Numbered from the stretch's first letter, positions 28,383-36,781 are shown. The stretch is DNA of 64,000 nt from Eubacteriales bacterium (GCA_030539395.1 JAUNSC010000007.1:1-64000), one strand, 5' to 3'. Translations and numbers: made by a program. Notes: generated by a model not told the origin, from the sequence alone.

Positions 28383-29369
28383 TTAAAAACTTTTTGTTGA
28401 CTGCCCCTGCCGGAATGTTACATCCAGCTTTATATTTTTTTTCTCAGGAACTTTTCCCTGAATCAGTTCCATTAATATATCTACACAGGTAACCGCAAGC
28501 TTCTCAATAGGCTGCACTACTGTAGTAAGACTTGGATATGGAAGACTGCTGACAAAAGTTCCATCGTAAGCAACCACTTTGAAATCCTCTGCATACTTTC
28601 TTCCCCTGGACTCCATTGCATGAATCAATGATACAGCCATAATATCTGTTGCAAAAAAACCGTCAATATCCATATATTTATCTGCAATTTCTTCTGCCGC
28701 CTGCTTATAATCGGAATATTCAAATCCATTCCATTTTGAAAGATAATTGTAACAGGGAATACCATGCTCTTTCATCACCTGCTCAAAAATCTCATGCCTT
28801 ACATTAGACGGCGTTGACACTCTTCTTACACCGGTACACTGCAAAACCTTTTTACATCCGGCCTCTATCAGTGCTTCCGCCGCCATACGCCCACCCTTCT
28901 CATGATTCACTGCAACACATGGAATTTTCTCTCCCAGCTGCCGGTCCAGCGCCACGATAGGACGGTCAATAGTCTGATACTGTTCAATGTCCAGTGTATG
29001 CACGCCCGTAATAATACCATCAACCCGCTGCTGTTTCAAAAGTTCAAGATAGTGAGTCTCATAATTTTGCTCTCTCCATGTATTACAGATCATGCTCTGA
29101 TAACCATGACTGTAAAGCGCTATTTCCGCCGAATTTATAAATTCTGCAAAATACGGATGAGATACCTCCGGTACAATGATAGCCACAATACCACTTTTCC
29201 GATGGTACAGATTCCTGGCCATCTCATTAGGCGTATAATTTAATTCTTTGATAGCACGCAGTATTTTTTCTCTTGTTTCTTCTTTTACATATCCGCTCCC
29301 ATTCAGCACACGGGATACGGTTGCCGCTCCAACGTGAGCGTGCCGTGCAACATCCTGAATCGTTGTCAT
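28383..29369 (-). CDS. LacI-family repressor of the fructan/sucrose operon
   Basis: 328 aa. N-terminal HTH TTIQDVARHAHVGAATVSRV then LNGSGYV, hinge and a periplasmic-binding-like sensor domain (GIITGVHTLDIEQ, DGFFATDIMAVSLIHAME). It is inside the operon, between the permeases and GH32, and its own promoter carries an operator identical in design to the two ahead of the binding-protein gene, so it probably represses both and is autoregulated. The inducer is likely sucrose, a fructo-oligosaccharide or a phosphorylated derivative (inference). Confidence 0.93.
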   Translation of the reverse strand: MTTIQDVARHAHVGAATVSRVLNGSGYVKEETREKILRAIKELNYTPNEMARNLYHRKSGIVAIIVPEVSHPYFAEFINSAEIALYSHGYQSMICNTWREQNYETHYLELLKQQRVDGIITGVHTLDIEQYQTIDRPIVALDRQLGEKIPCVAVNHEKGGRMAAEALIEAGCKKVLQCTGVRRVSTPSNVRHEIFEQVMKEHGIPCYNYLSKWNGFEYSDYKQAAEEIADKYMDIDGFFATDIMAVSLIHAMESRGRKYAEDFKVVAYDGTFVSSLPYPSLTTVVQPIEKLAVTCVDILMELIQGKVPEKKNIKLDVTFRQGQSTKSF

Positions 29370-29430
29370 AGCACACCTCTTTCTGCTCTGAAAAACCTTT
29401 TTCTTATCATACCGTCCTTTCGGACATAAA

Positions 29431-29448
29431 TGTGGAACCTATTCCACA
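29431..29448. promoter_or_regulatory. LacI operator O3 (upstream of the repressor gene)
   Basis: TGTGGAACCTATTCCACA: an 18-bp palindrome with arms TGTGGAA / TTCCACA. It sits 5 bp downstream of the -10 element of the lacI-type promoter. Confidence 0.8.
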
Positions 29449-29452
29449 TTTA

Positions 29453-29481
29453 ATATTATCACCTGGCCAGACAGAAAACAA
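29453..29481 (-). promoter_or_regulatory. Internal promoter of the LacI-GH32 part
   Basis: Minus strand: -35 TTGTTT (29476-29481), 17-bp spacer, -10 TAATAT (29453-29458), directly followed by operator O3. Confidence 0.6.
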
Positions 29482-29515
29482 TATTAATTTCAACGGCAAT
29501 TTTACATCGCGCAGC

Positions 29516-30370
29516 TTATCCTTTGATTCCGGAAGATGCAATACCTTCTACATAATACTTCTGCATGAAGATAAACATAATGATCATCGGAATTGCAGAA
29601 ATAACAAGTGCTGCCATAATCGCGCTGTAATGTACCGGCTGTGTGCCGAAGAAAGACTGCACTGCCAGCTGAATCGTACGTTTATTTTCTCCTGTCATTA
29701 CCAGGAACGGCCACATGAAGTCGTTCCAGTGTGCTACAAAATCCAGAATAAATACAGTTGCATATACGGTCTTTGAAATCGGAACAACAATTTTAAAGAA
29801 TGTGCCTGCCGGACTGCATCCGTCAATGGCTGCCGCTTCTATCAGGTCATCCGGGACGTCACAGAAAAACTGCCGGAACATATAAATGGAAAAGCATTTT
29901 GCCACAAAAGGCATTACCAGAGCCATCAACGTATTTACCCAGTTCAACTGAGACATTTCGATATATAACGGCAGCATAATTGCCTCCATGGGAAGTACCA
30001 TCAACGCTACTACCAAATTTAATATCAGGCCTTTACCTTTGAAGTCAAATTTTGCCAATGCATAGCCGCACATGGAGTTTACAAGCAGATCCAGCACCAG
30101 AATCAATGCAATATACAGCAATGTATTTTTAAATACCTGCGGCAGGTTCATACGGGTAAAAACCTCGGCATAGTTCGCAAAGGACGCATGACTTGGGAAG
30201 AAGGTTTTTATTGAATTCATATTGGCAAAAATCTCTGCCTCCGGCTTCAGCGAAGCGGAAATCATCCAGATCAGGGGAGAAACAAAGATAATACCGATTA
30301 TAATGTTCCCAAAGTAAAACATAAACCTGGAAAATCCAGCTGAAAATTTAATTGATGATTTAGTCTTCAT
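29516..30370 (-). CDS. CUT1 sugar ABC transporter permease (MalG/MsmG type)
   Basis: 284 aa from ATG 30370, with AGGAGGTG before it. Six membrane segments and the cytoplasmic EAA loop EAAAIDGCSPAGTFFKIVVP. It forms the transmembrane pair with the permease at 30381-31280. It imports di- or oligosaccharides delivered by the binding protein at 31383-32699. No ATPase gene is in this operon, so a shared MsmK-type ATPase encoded elsewhere must power it. Confidence 0.92.
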   Translation of the reverse strand: MKTKSSIKFSAGFSRFMFYFGNIIIGIIFVSPLIWMISASLKPEAEIFANMNSIKTFFPSHASFANYAEVFTRMNLPQVFKNTLLYIALILVLDLLVNSMCGYALAKFDFKGKGLILNLVVALMVLPMEAIMLPLYIEMSQLNWVNTLMALVMPFVAKCFSIYMFRQFFCDVPDDLIEAAAIDGCSPAGTFFKIVVPISKTVYATVFILDFVAHWNDFMWPFLVMTGENKRTIQLAVQSFFGTQPVHYSAIMAALVISAIPMIIMFIFMQKYYVEGIASSGIKG

Positions 30371-30380
30371 TTCACACCTC

Positions 30381-31280
30381 CTAATCATTCGCCATAGTAA
30401 CCTTTTTCATTGTCAGTGACATGCACACTACTATAACAAAGAATATGGTTGCAATGGAGCAGGCATATCCAAAGTTACCCTTCTGAAAACCCTGAGTATA
30501 AATATAATATACCAGTGTCTTTGTGGAGTTCTTCGGACCTCCCTGTGTCATGATATAGGGCTGTGTAAATAATTTCATGGCCTGGATCATGGTAATCATG
30601 ATAACATATTTAATTGTGCCTTTCAGCCCCGGAAGCGTAATATACAGAAACTGTTTCATTTTTGTTGCACCATCCACAGATGCCGCTTCATACTGTTCTC
30701 TTGGAATTCCCTGCAGACCTGCCAGAAAAATCATCATCTGATAACCGGCTCCCTGCCATGCTGACATGAATATAATCGCATTCATGGCTGTGTGTTCGTT
30801 TGTCAGGAAATTGATCGGTTCCATCCCGAGACTTACCAAAAGTGAATTGATCAAACCAGTATTCGGATTTGCATTATAAAGTACGGACCACAAAACAGCA
30901 ATAACTACCATAGATGTGAGCTGAGGGCTGAAGTACATCGTTCTGAAAACAGCCACACCGCGGAACTTTTTAGATACAAGCAGCGCCAGGCCCAGAGCCA
31001 GCGCACACTGTACCGGTACAACTACGATCGTAAAATATACCGTATTTTTCAAAGCTACCCAGAAATTCTTATCTGAGAAAAGCTTTGTGTAATTTTCTAA
31101 ACCAATAAAACTGATTTTGTCCGGTCTCATGATCTGATATTTAAAACCCGAAAAATAGGCTGTATAAATCATTGGTACAACCAGAAAAGCAATCAAAAGA
31201 ATTACTGCTGGAATAACAAAGAAATATGCAGTTATTCTTTCATTTCTTTTCCGACCGCTTAAATTACCTGCTTTCGCCAT
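30381..31280 (-). CDS. CUT1 sugar ABC transporter permease (MalF/MsmF type)
   Basis: 299 aa from ATG 31280, preceded by AGAGAGGAAAAGG. It has six hydrophobic segments and the EAA loop EAASVDGATKMKQFLYITLP. It lies 10 nt upstream of the partner permease and 102 nt downstream of the binding-protein gene. Function as for the partner: sugar uptake for the GH32 enzyme. Confidence 0.92.
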   Translation of the reverse strand: MAKAGNLSGRKRNERITAYFFVIPAVILLIAFLVVPMIYTAYFSGFKYQIMRPDKISFIGLENYTKLFSDKNFWVALKNTVYFTIVVVPVQCALALGLALLVSKKFRGVAVFRTMYFSPQLTSMVVIAVLWSVLYNANPNTGLINSLLVSLGMEPINFLTNEHTAMNAIIFMSAWQGAGYQMMIFLAGLQGIPREQYEAASVDGATKMKQFLYITLPGLKGTIKYVIMITMIQAMKLFTQPYIMTQGGPKNSTKTLVYYIYTQGFQKGNFGYACSIATIFFVIVVCMSLTMKKVTMAND

Positions 31281-31382
31281 AACCTTTTCCTCTCTTATCA
31301 ATCAGAATTAAACGGAGCCGCCACCGGACAAATGCCCTGAACCCGGCATATACCAGATGGCAGCTCCAGTCCATTTTACAAA

Positions 31383-32699
31383 TTATTCTGCATAATATGT
31401 TTCATAGTCCTCTGTAAATAAATCTGCTACGTTTGTCAGTTCATCCTGAATGTAATCTGCATCCACTTCACCGTTTGTAGCTGCATCAGAGAAAATGTTT
31501 GTCATGGCTTCGGCATAATTTGCAGAGAATGTAGCATAGGAAGGTGTTCTCGGACGCGGAACTGCTGTATTATTAAGCTGTTCCACAAACAGAGCACGCG
31601 GTCCGTCTGCATATTCTGCCATTGCCTCATTTTCATAAGCGCTGTTGCGTGTAGCCGGTTTTGCAATTGCCGCCGCATAGGATGCAACATTTTCTGTATT
31701 CATCAGCCACTGAAGAAATTCGCCTGCTGCATCTACGTCTTCACAGTCTTTGCTGATTGCTGCAGACCAGTCGCCGCACGGAGAAACTGCTGTGCCTGTC
31801 TCATCTGATACCGGATAGTATGTTACGCCCCAGTCAAAATCTGCGCTCTGTTCCAGGATGGAAACATCCCATGAACCGCCAAGCATGGTTGCACATGCCT
31901 TGTTCAGGAATTCGTCCTGAATCGGATCAACGTTTGCATATCCGTTTGCAATCAGTTCTGCAAGATACTGAGTTGTCTTAACTGCCTCTTCACTGTCCAC
32001 ATAACCGGCAGCCATTGTTCCGTCTTCGCTGATATAATCCACGCCTTCAGAGATATACATTGGTTCCAGTGCATATGGGAGACCTTCACCGTGGTCCATG
32101 ATAATGTGTGTGCCAACATGGTCATCTGTAGTGCATTTTTCTGCGATCTCAGCCATTTCTGCCCATGTGAGCGGATTTTCCAGTGTACGTGAATCCAGAT
32201 CATCCGTATCAACACCGCACTCTTTCAACATATCTTTGTTATAATAGAATGCAACACTGGATTCTGTAGCAGAAATTGCATACAATTCTCCGTCATATGT
32301 ACACTGTGCAACTGTTGACGGAACGAAATCTGCCATTGTTTCCTCATCAAAATATTCTGTGATCGGAACAGTAATGCCATTTGCAGCATAATAGGAAACC
32401 TGCGGTCCATCTACGAAGAAAATAGATGGAAGGTCATTGGATGTTACAGCTGTTGCAATTTTGTTGTCATATGCATAAGAGTCAGAACGGTCGATTGCTT
32501 CACGGCTTACCTGTATTTCCGGATGTTCTTCATTCCACTCGGCAAGCTTTTCTACCCACCATGCTTCTACAGCCTCTTTATCTGTCGGACTCCAGATTGT
32601 CAGATTTACGGCATTTCCTCCTTCTGCCATTGCCGGTACAACCGTACATGCAGAAGCTGCAAATGCCAGACCTAAAATAACGCTCATTCCCTTTTTCAT
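31383..32699 (-). CDS. CUT1 extracellular sugar-binding protein
   Basis: 438 aa from ATG 32699, preceded by AAGGAGGAAAAAA. Signal region MKKGMSVILGLAFAASACTV then VPAMAEGG; the cysteine in ASAC is in a poor lipobox context (no Leu at -3), so lipid anchoring is uncertain and cleavage after AMA is an alternative. The mature domain has an SBP_bac_1 fold (NLTIWSPTDKEAVEAWWVEK; LTWAEMAEIAEKC; MLGGSWDVSIL). It gathers fructo-oligosaccharide or sucrose for the permeases (inferred from GH32). First gene of the operon. Confidence 0.9.
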   Translation of the reverse strand: MKKGMSVILGLAFAASACTVVPAMAEGGNAVNLTIWSPTDKEAVEAWWVEKLAEWNEEHPEIQVSREAIDRSDSYAYDNKIATAVTSNDLPSIFFVDGPQVSYYAANGITVPITEYFDEETMADFVPSTVAQCTYDGELYAISATESSVAFYYNKDMLKECGVDTDDLDSRTLENPLTWAEMAEIAEKCTTDDHVGTHIIMDHGEGLPYALEPMYISEGVDYISEDGTMAAGYVDSEEAVKTTQYLAELIANGYANVDPIQDEFLNKACATMLGGSWDVSILEQSADFDWGVTYYPVSDETGTAVSPCGDWSAAISKDCEDVDAAGEFLQWLMNTENVASYAAAIAKPATRNSAYENEAMAEYADGPRALFVEQLNNTAVPRPRTPSYATFSANYAEAMTNIFSDAATNGEVDADYIQDELTNVADLFTEDYETYYAE

Positions 32700-32765
32700 G
32701 CTTTTTTCCTCCTTATAAAACACTTTTTGTTTGCAAATATTTCCCTGTGCACAAGAAATACGGTT

Positions 32766-32783
32766 TGTGAAACCCGTTCCACA
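32766..32783. promoter_or_regulatory. LacI operator O2 (in the 5' UTR)
   Basis: TGTGAAACCCGTTCCACA, an 18-bp near palindrome with one mismatch to O1. It lies 83 bp (about eight helical turns) from O1, inside the transcribed leader. Confidence 0.78.
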
Positions 32784-32797
32784 TTTGTTGTTTTTAT

Positions 32798-32823
32798 ATC
32801 CACAGACATCTTTATCTGTGGAT
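32798..32823 (-). other. Hairpin in the operon leader between operators O1 and O2
   Basis: ATCCACAGA (32798-32806) pairs perfectly with TCTGTGGAT (32815-32823). On the transcribed (minus) strand it is not followed by a U tract, so it is not an intrinsic terminator; it may shape or stabilise the 5' end of the mRNA. Confidence 0.5.
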
Positions 32824-32848
32824 TTTTATTTGATATTATTTACTCTTT

Positions 32849-32866
32849 TGTGGAACCCGTTCCATA
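32849..32866. promoter_or_regulatory. LacI operator O1 (over the transcription start)
   Basis: TGTGGAACCCGTTCCATA, arms TGGAAC / GTTCCA. Its edge is 11 bp downstream of the -10 element, so bound repressor would cover the start site of the binding-protein gene. Confidence 0.8.
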
Positions 32867-32876
32867 TCGTAGTTTC

Positions 32877-32905
32877 ATAATACACAGAGCTATCATGTTT
32901 GTCAA
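32877..32905 (-). promoter_or_regulatory. Sigma-A promoter of the sugar-uptake/GH32 operon
   Basis: Minus strand: -35 TTGACA (32900-32905), 17-bp spacer, -10 TATTAT (32877-32882). The stretch 32700-33005 holds only this promoter, the operators and a terminator. Confidence 0.82.
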
Positions 32906-32928
32906 TACAATTTTTAACAAAAAAGCGC

Positions 32929-32970
32929 CAGAAGCGAAATTCTGTTTATTATTACAGAATTTCGCTTCTG
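32929..32970. terminator. Strong bidirectional terminator after ybaK
   Basis: CAGAAGCGAAATTCTG (32929-32944) pairs perfectly with CAGAATTTCGCTTCTG (32955-32970). On the minus strand the stem is followed by GGCGCTTTTTTG, so it ends the AAA-trmH-ybaK transcript. Confidence 0.85.
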
Positions 32971-33005
32971 ATTTTTATATATATTTCACAATAACTTTTT
33001 CAAAT

Positions 33006-33476
33006 TTATTCCCAGCCTTTACAAACATCAATCCATGCAGTATATGGCGCGTACTTTTCCAGTTCTTCGATAGTCAGCTCAATGGCGCTGTTGCTGCTGC
33101 CGCAGGCCGGAAACACTGTCTTGAATCTTTTCAGTGATTCATCAAGATAAACCGTAACTCCTTCGTTGACCGCGAAGGGGCAGACACCGCCTACGGCATG
33201 ACCGATGAGTGTTTCTGCCTCCCGGGCTGAAAGCATCCTGGCTTTTTTTCCGAACTTTTCTTTATATTTATGATTATCAACCTTTGCATCACCGGCAGTA
33301 ACCACCAAAATCGGTTCCTCCCCCACCATAAAAGAAAGACTCTTTGCAATCCTGCAGGGTTCACAGTGAAGTGCTTCGGCGGCCAGTTCCACCGTTGCGC
33401 TTGATACCGGAAATTCCAGCACACGTTCTTCCATACCATACTTCTTAAAATACTCTTTTACTTTCTCGATCGCCAA
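33006..33476 (-). CDS. ybaK: YbaK/EbsC-type aminoacyl-tRNA deacylase
   Basis: 156 aa from TTG 33476, chosen because GAGGAGGAAAATAAA is immediately upstream and the protein LAIEKVKEYFKKYGMEERVL starts as expected for the family; longer frames overlap the preceding gene. YbaK-type proteins remove wrongly attached amino acids from tRNA (for example Cys-tRNA(Pro)). Conserved blocks: CRIAKSLSFMVGEEPILVVT with the catalytic Lys, then GHAVGGVCPFAV. It is last in an operon with an RNA methyltransferase, fitting translation quality control. Confidence 0.88.
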   Translation of the reverse strand: MAIEKVKEYFKKYGMEERVLEFPVSSATVELAAEALHCEPCRIAKSLSFMVGEEPILVVTAGDAKVDNHKYKEKFGKKARMLSAREAETLIGHAVGGVCPFAVNEGVTVYLDESLKRFKTVFPACGSSNSAIELTIEELEKYAPYTAWIDVCKGWE

Positions 33477-33534
33477 TTTATTTTCCTCCTCAAGTCTGCT
33501 TCCAGAGAAGCATATTATTTTCAATTTTACCTGC

Positions 33535-34353
33535 TCAACTCTCTCTGCGGCCCAGCTGCCAGAAAGCCACTGCACTGGCGGCCGCCACATTTAATGAGTC
33601 CACGCCGTGCGCCATGGGAATTCTGACCGTATAATCGCACTCTGTAATCGTGGAAGACGCCAGCCCATCTCCTTCCGTTCCAAGCACAATGGCAAGTTTT
33701 TCTTCTTCCATCAGGTGGGAATCATCAATGCTTACGGAATCATCTTTAAGAGCCATGGCTGCTGTCTTAAATCCCAGCCCACGAAGAAGCTGCGTCCATG
33801 TCACTTCTTCCCTCAGGATTGTCCAGGGTATCTGAAAAACCGTACCCATACTTACTCTGACCGCCCTCCGGTAAAGGGGATTGCTGCAGGCAGGAGTGAG
33901 CAGGACAGCATCTATTCCAAGAGCCGCAGCCGAGCGGAAAATCGCCCCTACATTGGTAGGATTCATGACATTTTCCAGGACAGCAATCCGGTATGCATTT
34001 TTGCATATTTCTTCCGCTTCAGGCAGTCTGGGCCGTTTCATGGCGCAAAGCATGCCACGGGTCAGTTTAAATCCCGTAAGCTGTGTCAGCACATCAAATT
34101 CTGCTGTGTAAACCGGAATATCACCACAGCGCGCAAGAATGCCTTTCGCCTGCCCCTCTATATGCTTTTTCTCCAACAGAACAGATATCGGAATACATCC
34201 CGCATCCAGAGCCCGTTCAATTACTTTTGGACTCTCTGCAATAAAAATTCCTTTTTCCGGCTCATGGCGATTTAAAAGCTGTCCCTCCGTCAGTCTGGCA
34301 TAGATATCCAGTTCCGGCGCCTCAAAATTTGTAATTTCAATGATATTTGACAT
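33535..34353 (-). CDS. TrmH/SpoU-family RNA 2'-O-methyltransferase
   Basis: 272 aa. N-terminal substrate-binding domain (GIFIAESPKVIERALDAGCI) and a C-terminal trefoil-knot SPOUT domain with motif 1 ENVMNPTNVGAIFRSAAALG, motif 2 LAIVLGTEGDGL and motif 3 IPMAHGVDSLNVAAASAVA. It methylates ribose in rRNA or tRNA; the exact target is not readable. Its start abuts the stop of the AAA gene with no gap, so the two are translationally coupled. Confidence 0.92.
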   Translation of the reverse strand: MSNIIEITNFEAPELDIYARLTEGQLLNRHEPEKGIFIAESPKVIERALDAGCIPISVLLEKKHIEGQAKGILARCGDIPVYTAEFDVLTQLTGFKLTRGMLCAMKRPRLPEAEEICKNAYRIAVLENVMNPTNVGAIFRSAAALGIDAVLLTPACSNPLYRRAVRVSMGTVFQIPWTILREEVTWTQLLRGLGFKTAAMALKDDSVSIDDSHLMEEEKLAIVLGTEGDGLASSTITECDYTVRIPMAHGVDSLNVAAASAVAFWQLGRRES

Positions 34354-35343
34354 TTAATCGATATCCTCCGCATGGATAACTGTCATATCTTCATGATCCG
34401 GATTTTCCATCTGCGCAACTCTGGATGCCTGATTTGTAATGATATTTTCAAACAGATTCCGTACACTCCGGGCATTGGCAAAATTCTCATCTTTTTCACT
34501 CACCAGCGTGCGAATACGCTCTTCAATGATTTTTTCTGCATCTTCCTTTAACACATAATCGTACTTTTTGCACAGTCCCTTAAATATTTCAATCAATTCC
34601 TGTTCGCTGTAATCCGGGAAGTAAATATACTTATTAAATCTGGACTTAAGCCCCGGATTACTGTTGATAAAATGTTTCATCAGATCGGGATATCCCGCCG
34701 CAATAACCACCAGATCTTCTCTGTGGTCCTCCATTGCCTTCAATATAGTATCAATAGATTCCTGCCCGAAATCGTTCGCCCCGCCCTTTGCCAGTGTATA
34801 AGCTTCATCAATAAACAGAACTCCGCCAAGAGCCTGGGTGATTTTTTCCTGCGTCTTTATGGCAGTCTGTCCCACATATCCTGCCACCAGTGCAGACCGG
34901 TCGGCTTCTACAAGCTGTCCTTTAGACAATACTCCGATTTCTTTATAAAGCCCAGCCAGAATACGGGCGATCGTTGTTTTCCCGGTTCCCGGATTTCCCG
35001 TAAAGACCAGATGCAGAGATACCGGCACTGTCTTCAGCCCTTTTTCCTGACGCATCTTCTGCATCTTCATAAGATTTACCAGTTCCTTCACATCATTCTT
35101 CAGCTCTGTCAGACCAACCAGTCCATTCAACTCATCCATGGGATTTATCTTCGGTTCTTTTACAGTTTCTTTTTTCACTTTTATATCACTGCCAAAATCC
35201 TTTTCCAGTTCCGCTATCATCTCGGAATTGATTTTATCGATTTCTTCTATACTGGTTTTCCCTGTATCTGCCTCTTTTTCCGGCTCTTTTTTTACTTTAG
35301 ATCCCCAGAGGTCACCATATATATCTCCAAGCAAATTTTCCAT
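34354..35343 (-). CDS. CbxX/CfqX (SpoVK-like) AAA+ ATPase
   Basis: 329 aa. Residues 1-70 form a charged, probably coiled tail; then NPMDELNGLVGLTELKNDVK and an AAA domain with Walker A TGNPGTGKTTIARI (about 115-128), VEADRSALVAGYVGQTAIKT (pore loop region), Walker B GVLFIDEAYTLAKGG and sensor/arginine-finger PGLKSRFNKYIYFPDY. Relatives are SpoVK and rubisco activase CbbX, hexameric remodelling enzymes; the client here is unknown. First gene of the AAA-trmH-ybaK operon with its own promoter. Confidence 0.9.
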   Translation of the reverse strand: MENLLGDIYGDLWGSKVKKEPEKEADTGKTSIEEIDKINSEMIAELEKDFGSDIKVKKETVKEPKINPMDELNGLVGLTELKNDVKELVNLMKMQKMRQEKGLKTVPVSLHLVFTGNPGTGKTTIARILAGLYKEIGVLSKGQLVEADRSALVAGYVGQTAIKTQEKITQALGGVLFIDEAYTLAKGGANDFGQESIDTILKAMEDHREDLVVIAAGYPDLMKHFINSNPGLKSRFNKYIYFPDYSEQELIEIFKGLCKKYDYVLKEDAEKIIEERIRTLVSEKDENFANARSVRNLFENIITNQASRVAQMENPDHEDMTVIHAEDID

Positions 35344-35375
35344 GACAAACTTCTCCCGACAACAAAGATAAAGAC

Positions 35376-35405
35376 ATTATAGCTGATATCCATCATTCAT
35401 TGCAA
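35376..35405 (-). promoter_or_regulatory. Sigma-A promoter of the AAA-trmH-ybaK operon
   Basis: Minus strand: -35 TTGCAA (35400-35405), 18-bp spacer, -10 TATAAT (35376-35381). Confidence 0.65.
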
Positions 35406-35425
35406 CATTTTATTAAACAGGACTT

Positions 35426-35454
35426 TTGCACTTTTCAAACCCGCGGATTATAAT
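35426..35454 (+). promoter_or_regulatory. Sigma-A promoter of the AraC-GyrI gene
   Basis: -35 TTGCAC (35426-35431), 17-bp spacer, -10 TATAAT (35449-35454), about 105 bp upstream of the start codon. Confidence 0.65.
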
Positions 35455-35558
35455 ATACTCAAATTCCGGCAGCCTCTGTTATAGCACCTCTCAGCACTCA
35501 AAATCATGAAGGAACCGTTAATTTTCAATAAAATGTAAGCACAGGAAAGGATGGTATT

Positions 35559-36431
35559 ATGGATTGGATTACAGGCATTCAAAAAGCAATCGACTATGTG
35601 GAAGAACATCTGACAGAACCGATAGAATATGAAGAAGTGGCAAAAAGAGCGTATTCTTCAAGCTTCCATTTTCAACGCATCTTCAGCACAATCTGCGGTT
35701 TTACTCTGGGTGAGTATATTCGATACCGCAGACTTTCCCTTGCCGGCAGGGAACTTGCGGAGAATGACAAAAAGGTCATCGATGTTGCCCTGAAATATGG
35801 ATATGATTCACCTGAGAGTTTCTCCCGTGCGTTCACCCGGTTCCACGGAATTTCTCCCACACAGGCTAAAAATGGTGCCATGGTAAAATCTTTTTCACGC
35901 CTTTCTGTAAAACTTACATTACACGGAGGTACAATAATGGATTACAGAATTGAAAACAAAGAAGCATTTGATCTGATCATCAGAAAGAAGCATTTCCCCA
36001 AAAACACGGAACTCACAGCTGCAGAAATCTCCGGATTTTGGGCTGAATGCGGAAAAGACGGAACAATCGCCGAGATAATCAAATGTGCGGATGATAAGAT
36101 GTTCGGGCGGAATATAGTCGGTGTCAGCTTTGAAGCTGAAGGGGATGACAATGAATTTCCTTACGGCATCGGCGCTTCCTACAGTGGATTGAAAACCACA
36201 AATAAAAACCTGACAGTGATATCCATTCCGGCACACACTTATATTGTGTTTCAGTGTATCGGAAAAATGCCTGAGGCATTCCAGAAAACCTGCAATTATA
36301 TCTGCACGGAATTCTTCCCCACAAGCGACTATCAGCCCTTAGGTCTTGAATTTGAAGCATATCCGTCACCGGATGTTCAGGACTCGAACTATACTTGTGA
36401 AATTTGGGTTGCTGTGGAGAAAAAAAGATAA
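35559..36431 (+). CDS. AraC-family regulator with GyrI-like effector domain
   Basis: 290 aa. The N-terminal AraC DNA-binding pair of HTHs (residues about 5-105) reads AIDYVEEHLTEPIEYEEVAK, SSFHFQRIFSTICGFTLGEY, and GYDSPESFSRAFTRFHGISP. The C-terminal 160 residues are a GyrI-like/SOUL-type ligand domain beginning MDYRIENKEAFDLIIRKKHF and ending ENYTCEIWVAVEKK-like (DSNYTCEIWVAVEK). This Rob-like layout binds hydrophobic drugs or peptides. It precedes an AbrB gene and a glycosyltransferase on the same strand but those have their own promoter. Confidence 0.92.
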   Translation: MDWITGIQKAIDYVEEHLTEPIEYEEVAKRAYSSSFHFQRIFSTICGFTLGEYIRYRRLSLAGRELAENDKKVIDVALKYGYDSPESFSRAFTRFHGISPTQAKNGAMVKSFSRLSVKLTLHGGTIMDYRIENKEAFDLIIRKKHFPKNTELTAAEISGFWAECGKDGTIAEIIKCADDKMFGRNIVGVSFEAEGDDNEFPYGIGASYSGLKTTNKNLTVISIPAHTYIVFQCIGKMPEAFQKTCNYICTEFFPTSDYQPLGLEFEAYPSPDVQDSNYTCEIWVAVEKKR

Positions 36432-36492
36432 TACCAGAATACATCCTGTCTGACGGAACAAATTCTTCGCTGAACACGGAAAATAAAATTGC

Positions 36493-36521
36493 TTGACTTT
36501 CTCCTCCTCCTCGAGTATGAT
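36493..36521 (+). promoter_or_regulatory. Sigma-A promoter of the AbrB-glycosyltransferase operon
   Basis: -35 TTGACT (36493-36498), 17-bp spacer, -10 TATGAT (36516-36521). The -10 lies inside the left arm of the 45-bp inverted repeat, and transcription would start near the centre of the repeat. Confidence 0.75.
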
Positions 36522-36549
36522 TAGTATAACTAATCATACTCGAGGAGGA
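36505..36549. promoter_or_regulatory. Perfect 45-bp inverted repeat covering -10, start site and ribosome site
   Basis: The 21-bp arms are exact reverse complements (36505-36525 and 36529-36549) around ATA; the right arm is ACTAATCATACTCGAGGAGG plus A, which includes the ribosome site of the AbrB gene. As transcription starts near the centre, the mRNA keeps only the right arm, so this is best read as a DNA operator, probably bound by the AbrB-like product. Confidence 0.8.
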
Positions 36550-36555
36550 CATACT

Positions 36556-36777
36556 ATGGATTTCCCAAATGGAAAATATGCCTGGATGGTGAAAATCGGA
36601 GAGAAGGGACAATTTGTGATTCCTAAAGAAGCCCGGGATTTATTTGACCTTCAGCCTGGCAGCAGCATACTTGTACTGGGTGATATCCAAAAAGGGATCG
36701 CCATTTTGCCCAGAGAAATGCAAAGCCAGTATATTTCCAGAATTTTTTCTGAAATGGAAATAGACAAGGAGGAGTAA
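36556..36777 (+). CDS. AbrB/SpoVT-type DNA-binding regulator
   Basis: 73 aa from ATG 36556, behind CGAGGAGGACATACT. It has a swapped-hairpin AbrB fold: WMVKIGEKGQFVIPKEARDL, FDLQPGSSILVLGDIQKGIA, then ILPREMQ and a short helical tail. Such proteins bind DNA as dimers and regulate neighbouring genes or serve as antitoxins. Here the partner is a glycosyltransferase, 4 nt downstream, rather than a toxin. The promoter palindrome suggests tight autoregulation. A longer start at 36493 would lie in the promoter and is rejected. Confidence 0.9.
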   Translation: MDFPNGKYAWMVKIGEKGQFVIPKEARDLFDLQPGSSILVLGDIQKGIAILPREMQSQYISRIFSEMEIDKEE

Positions 36778-36781
36778 TAAT

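Noticed and set aside
32798-32823. Hairpin taken as an intrinsic terminator
   Set aside because: T-rich flank is on the plus strand, where no gene would need it; the transcribed strand is minus.
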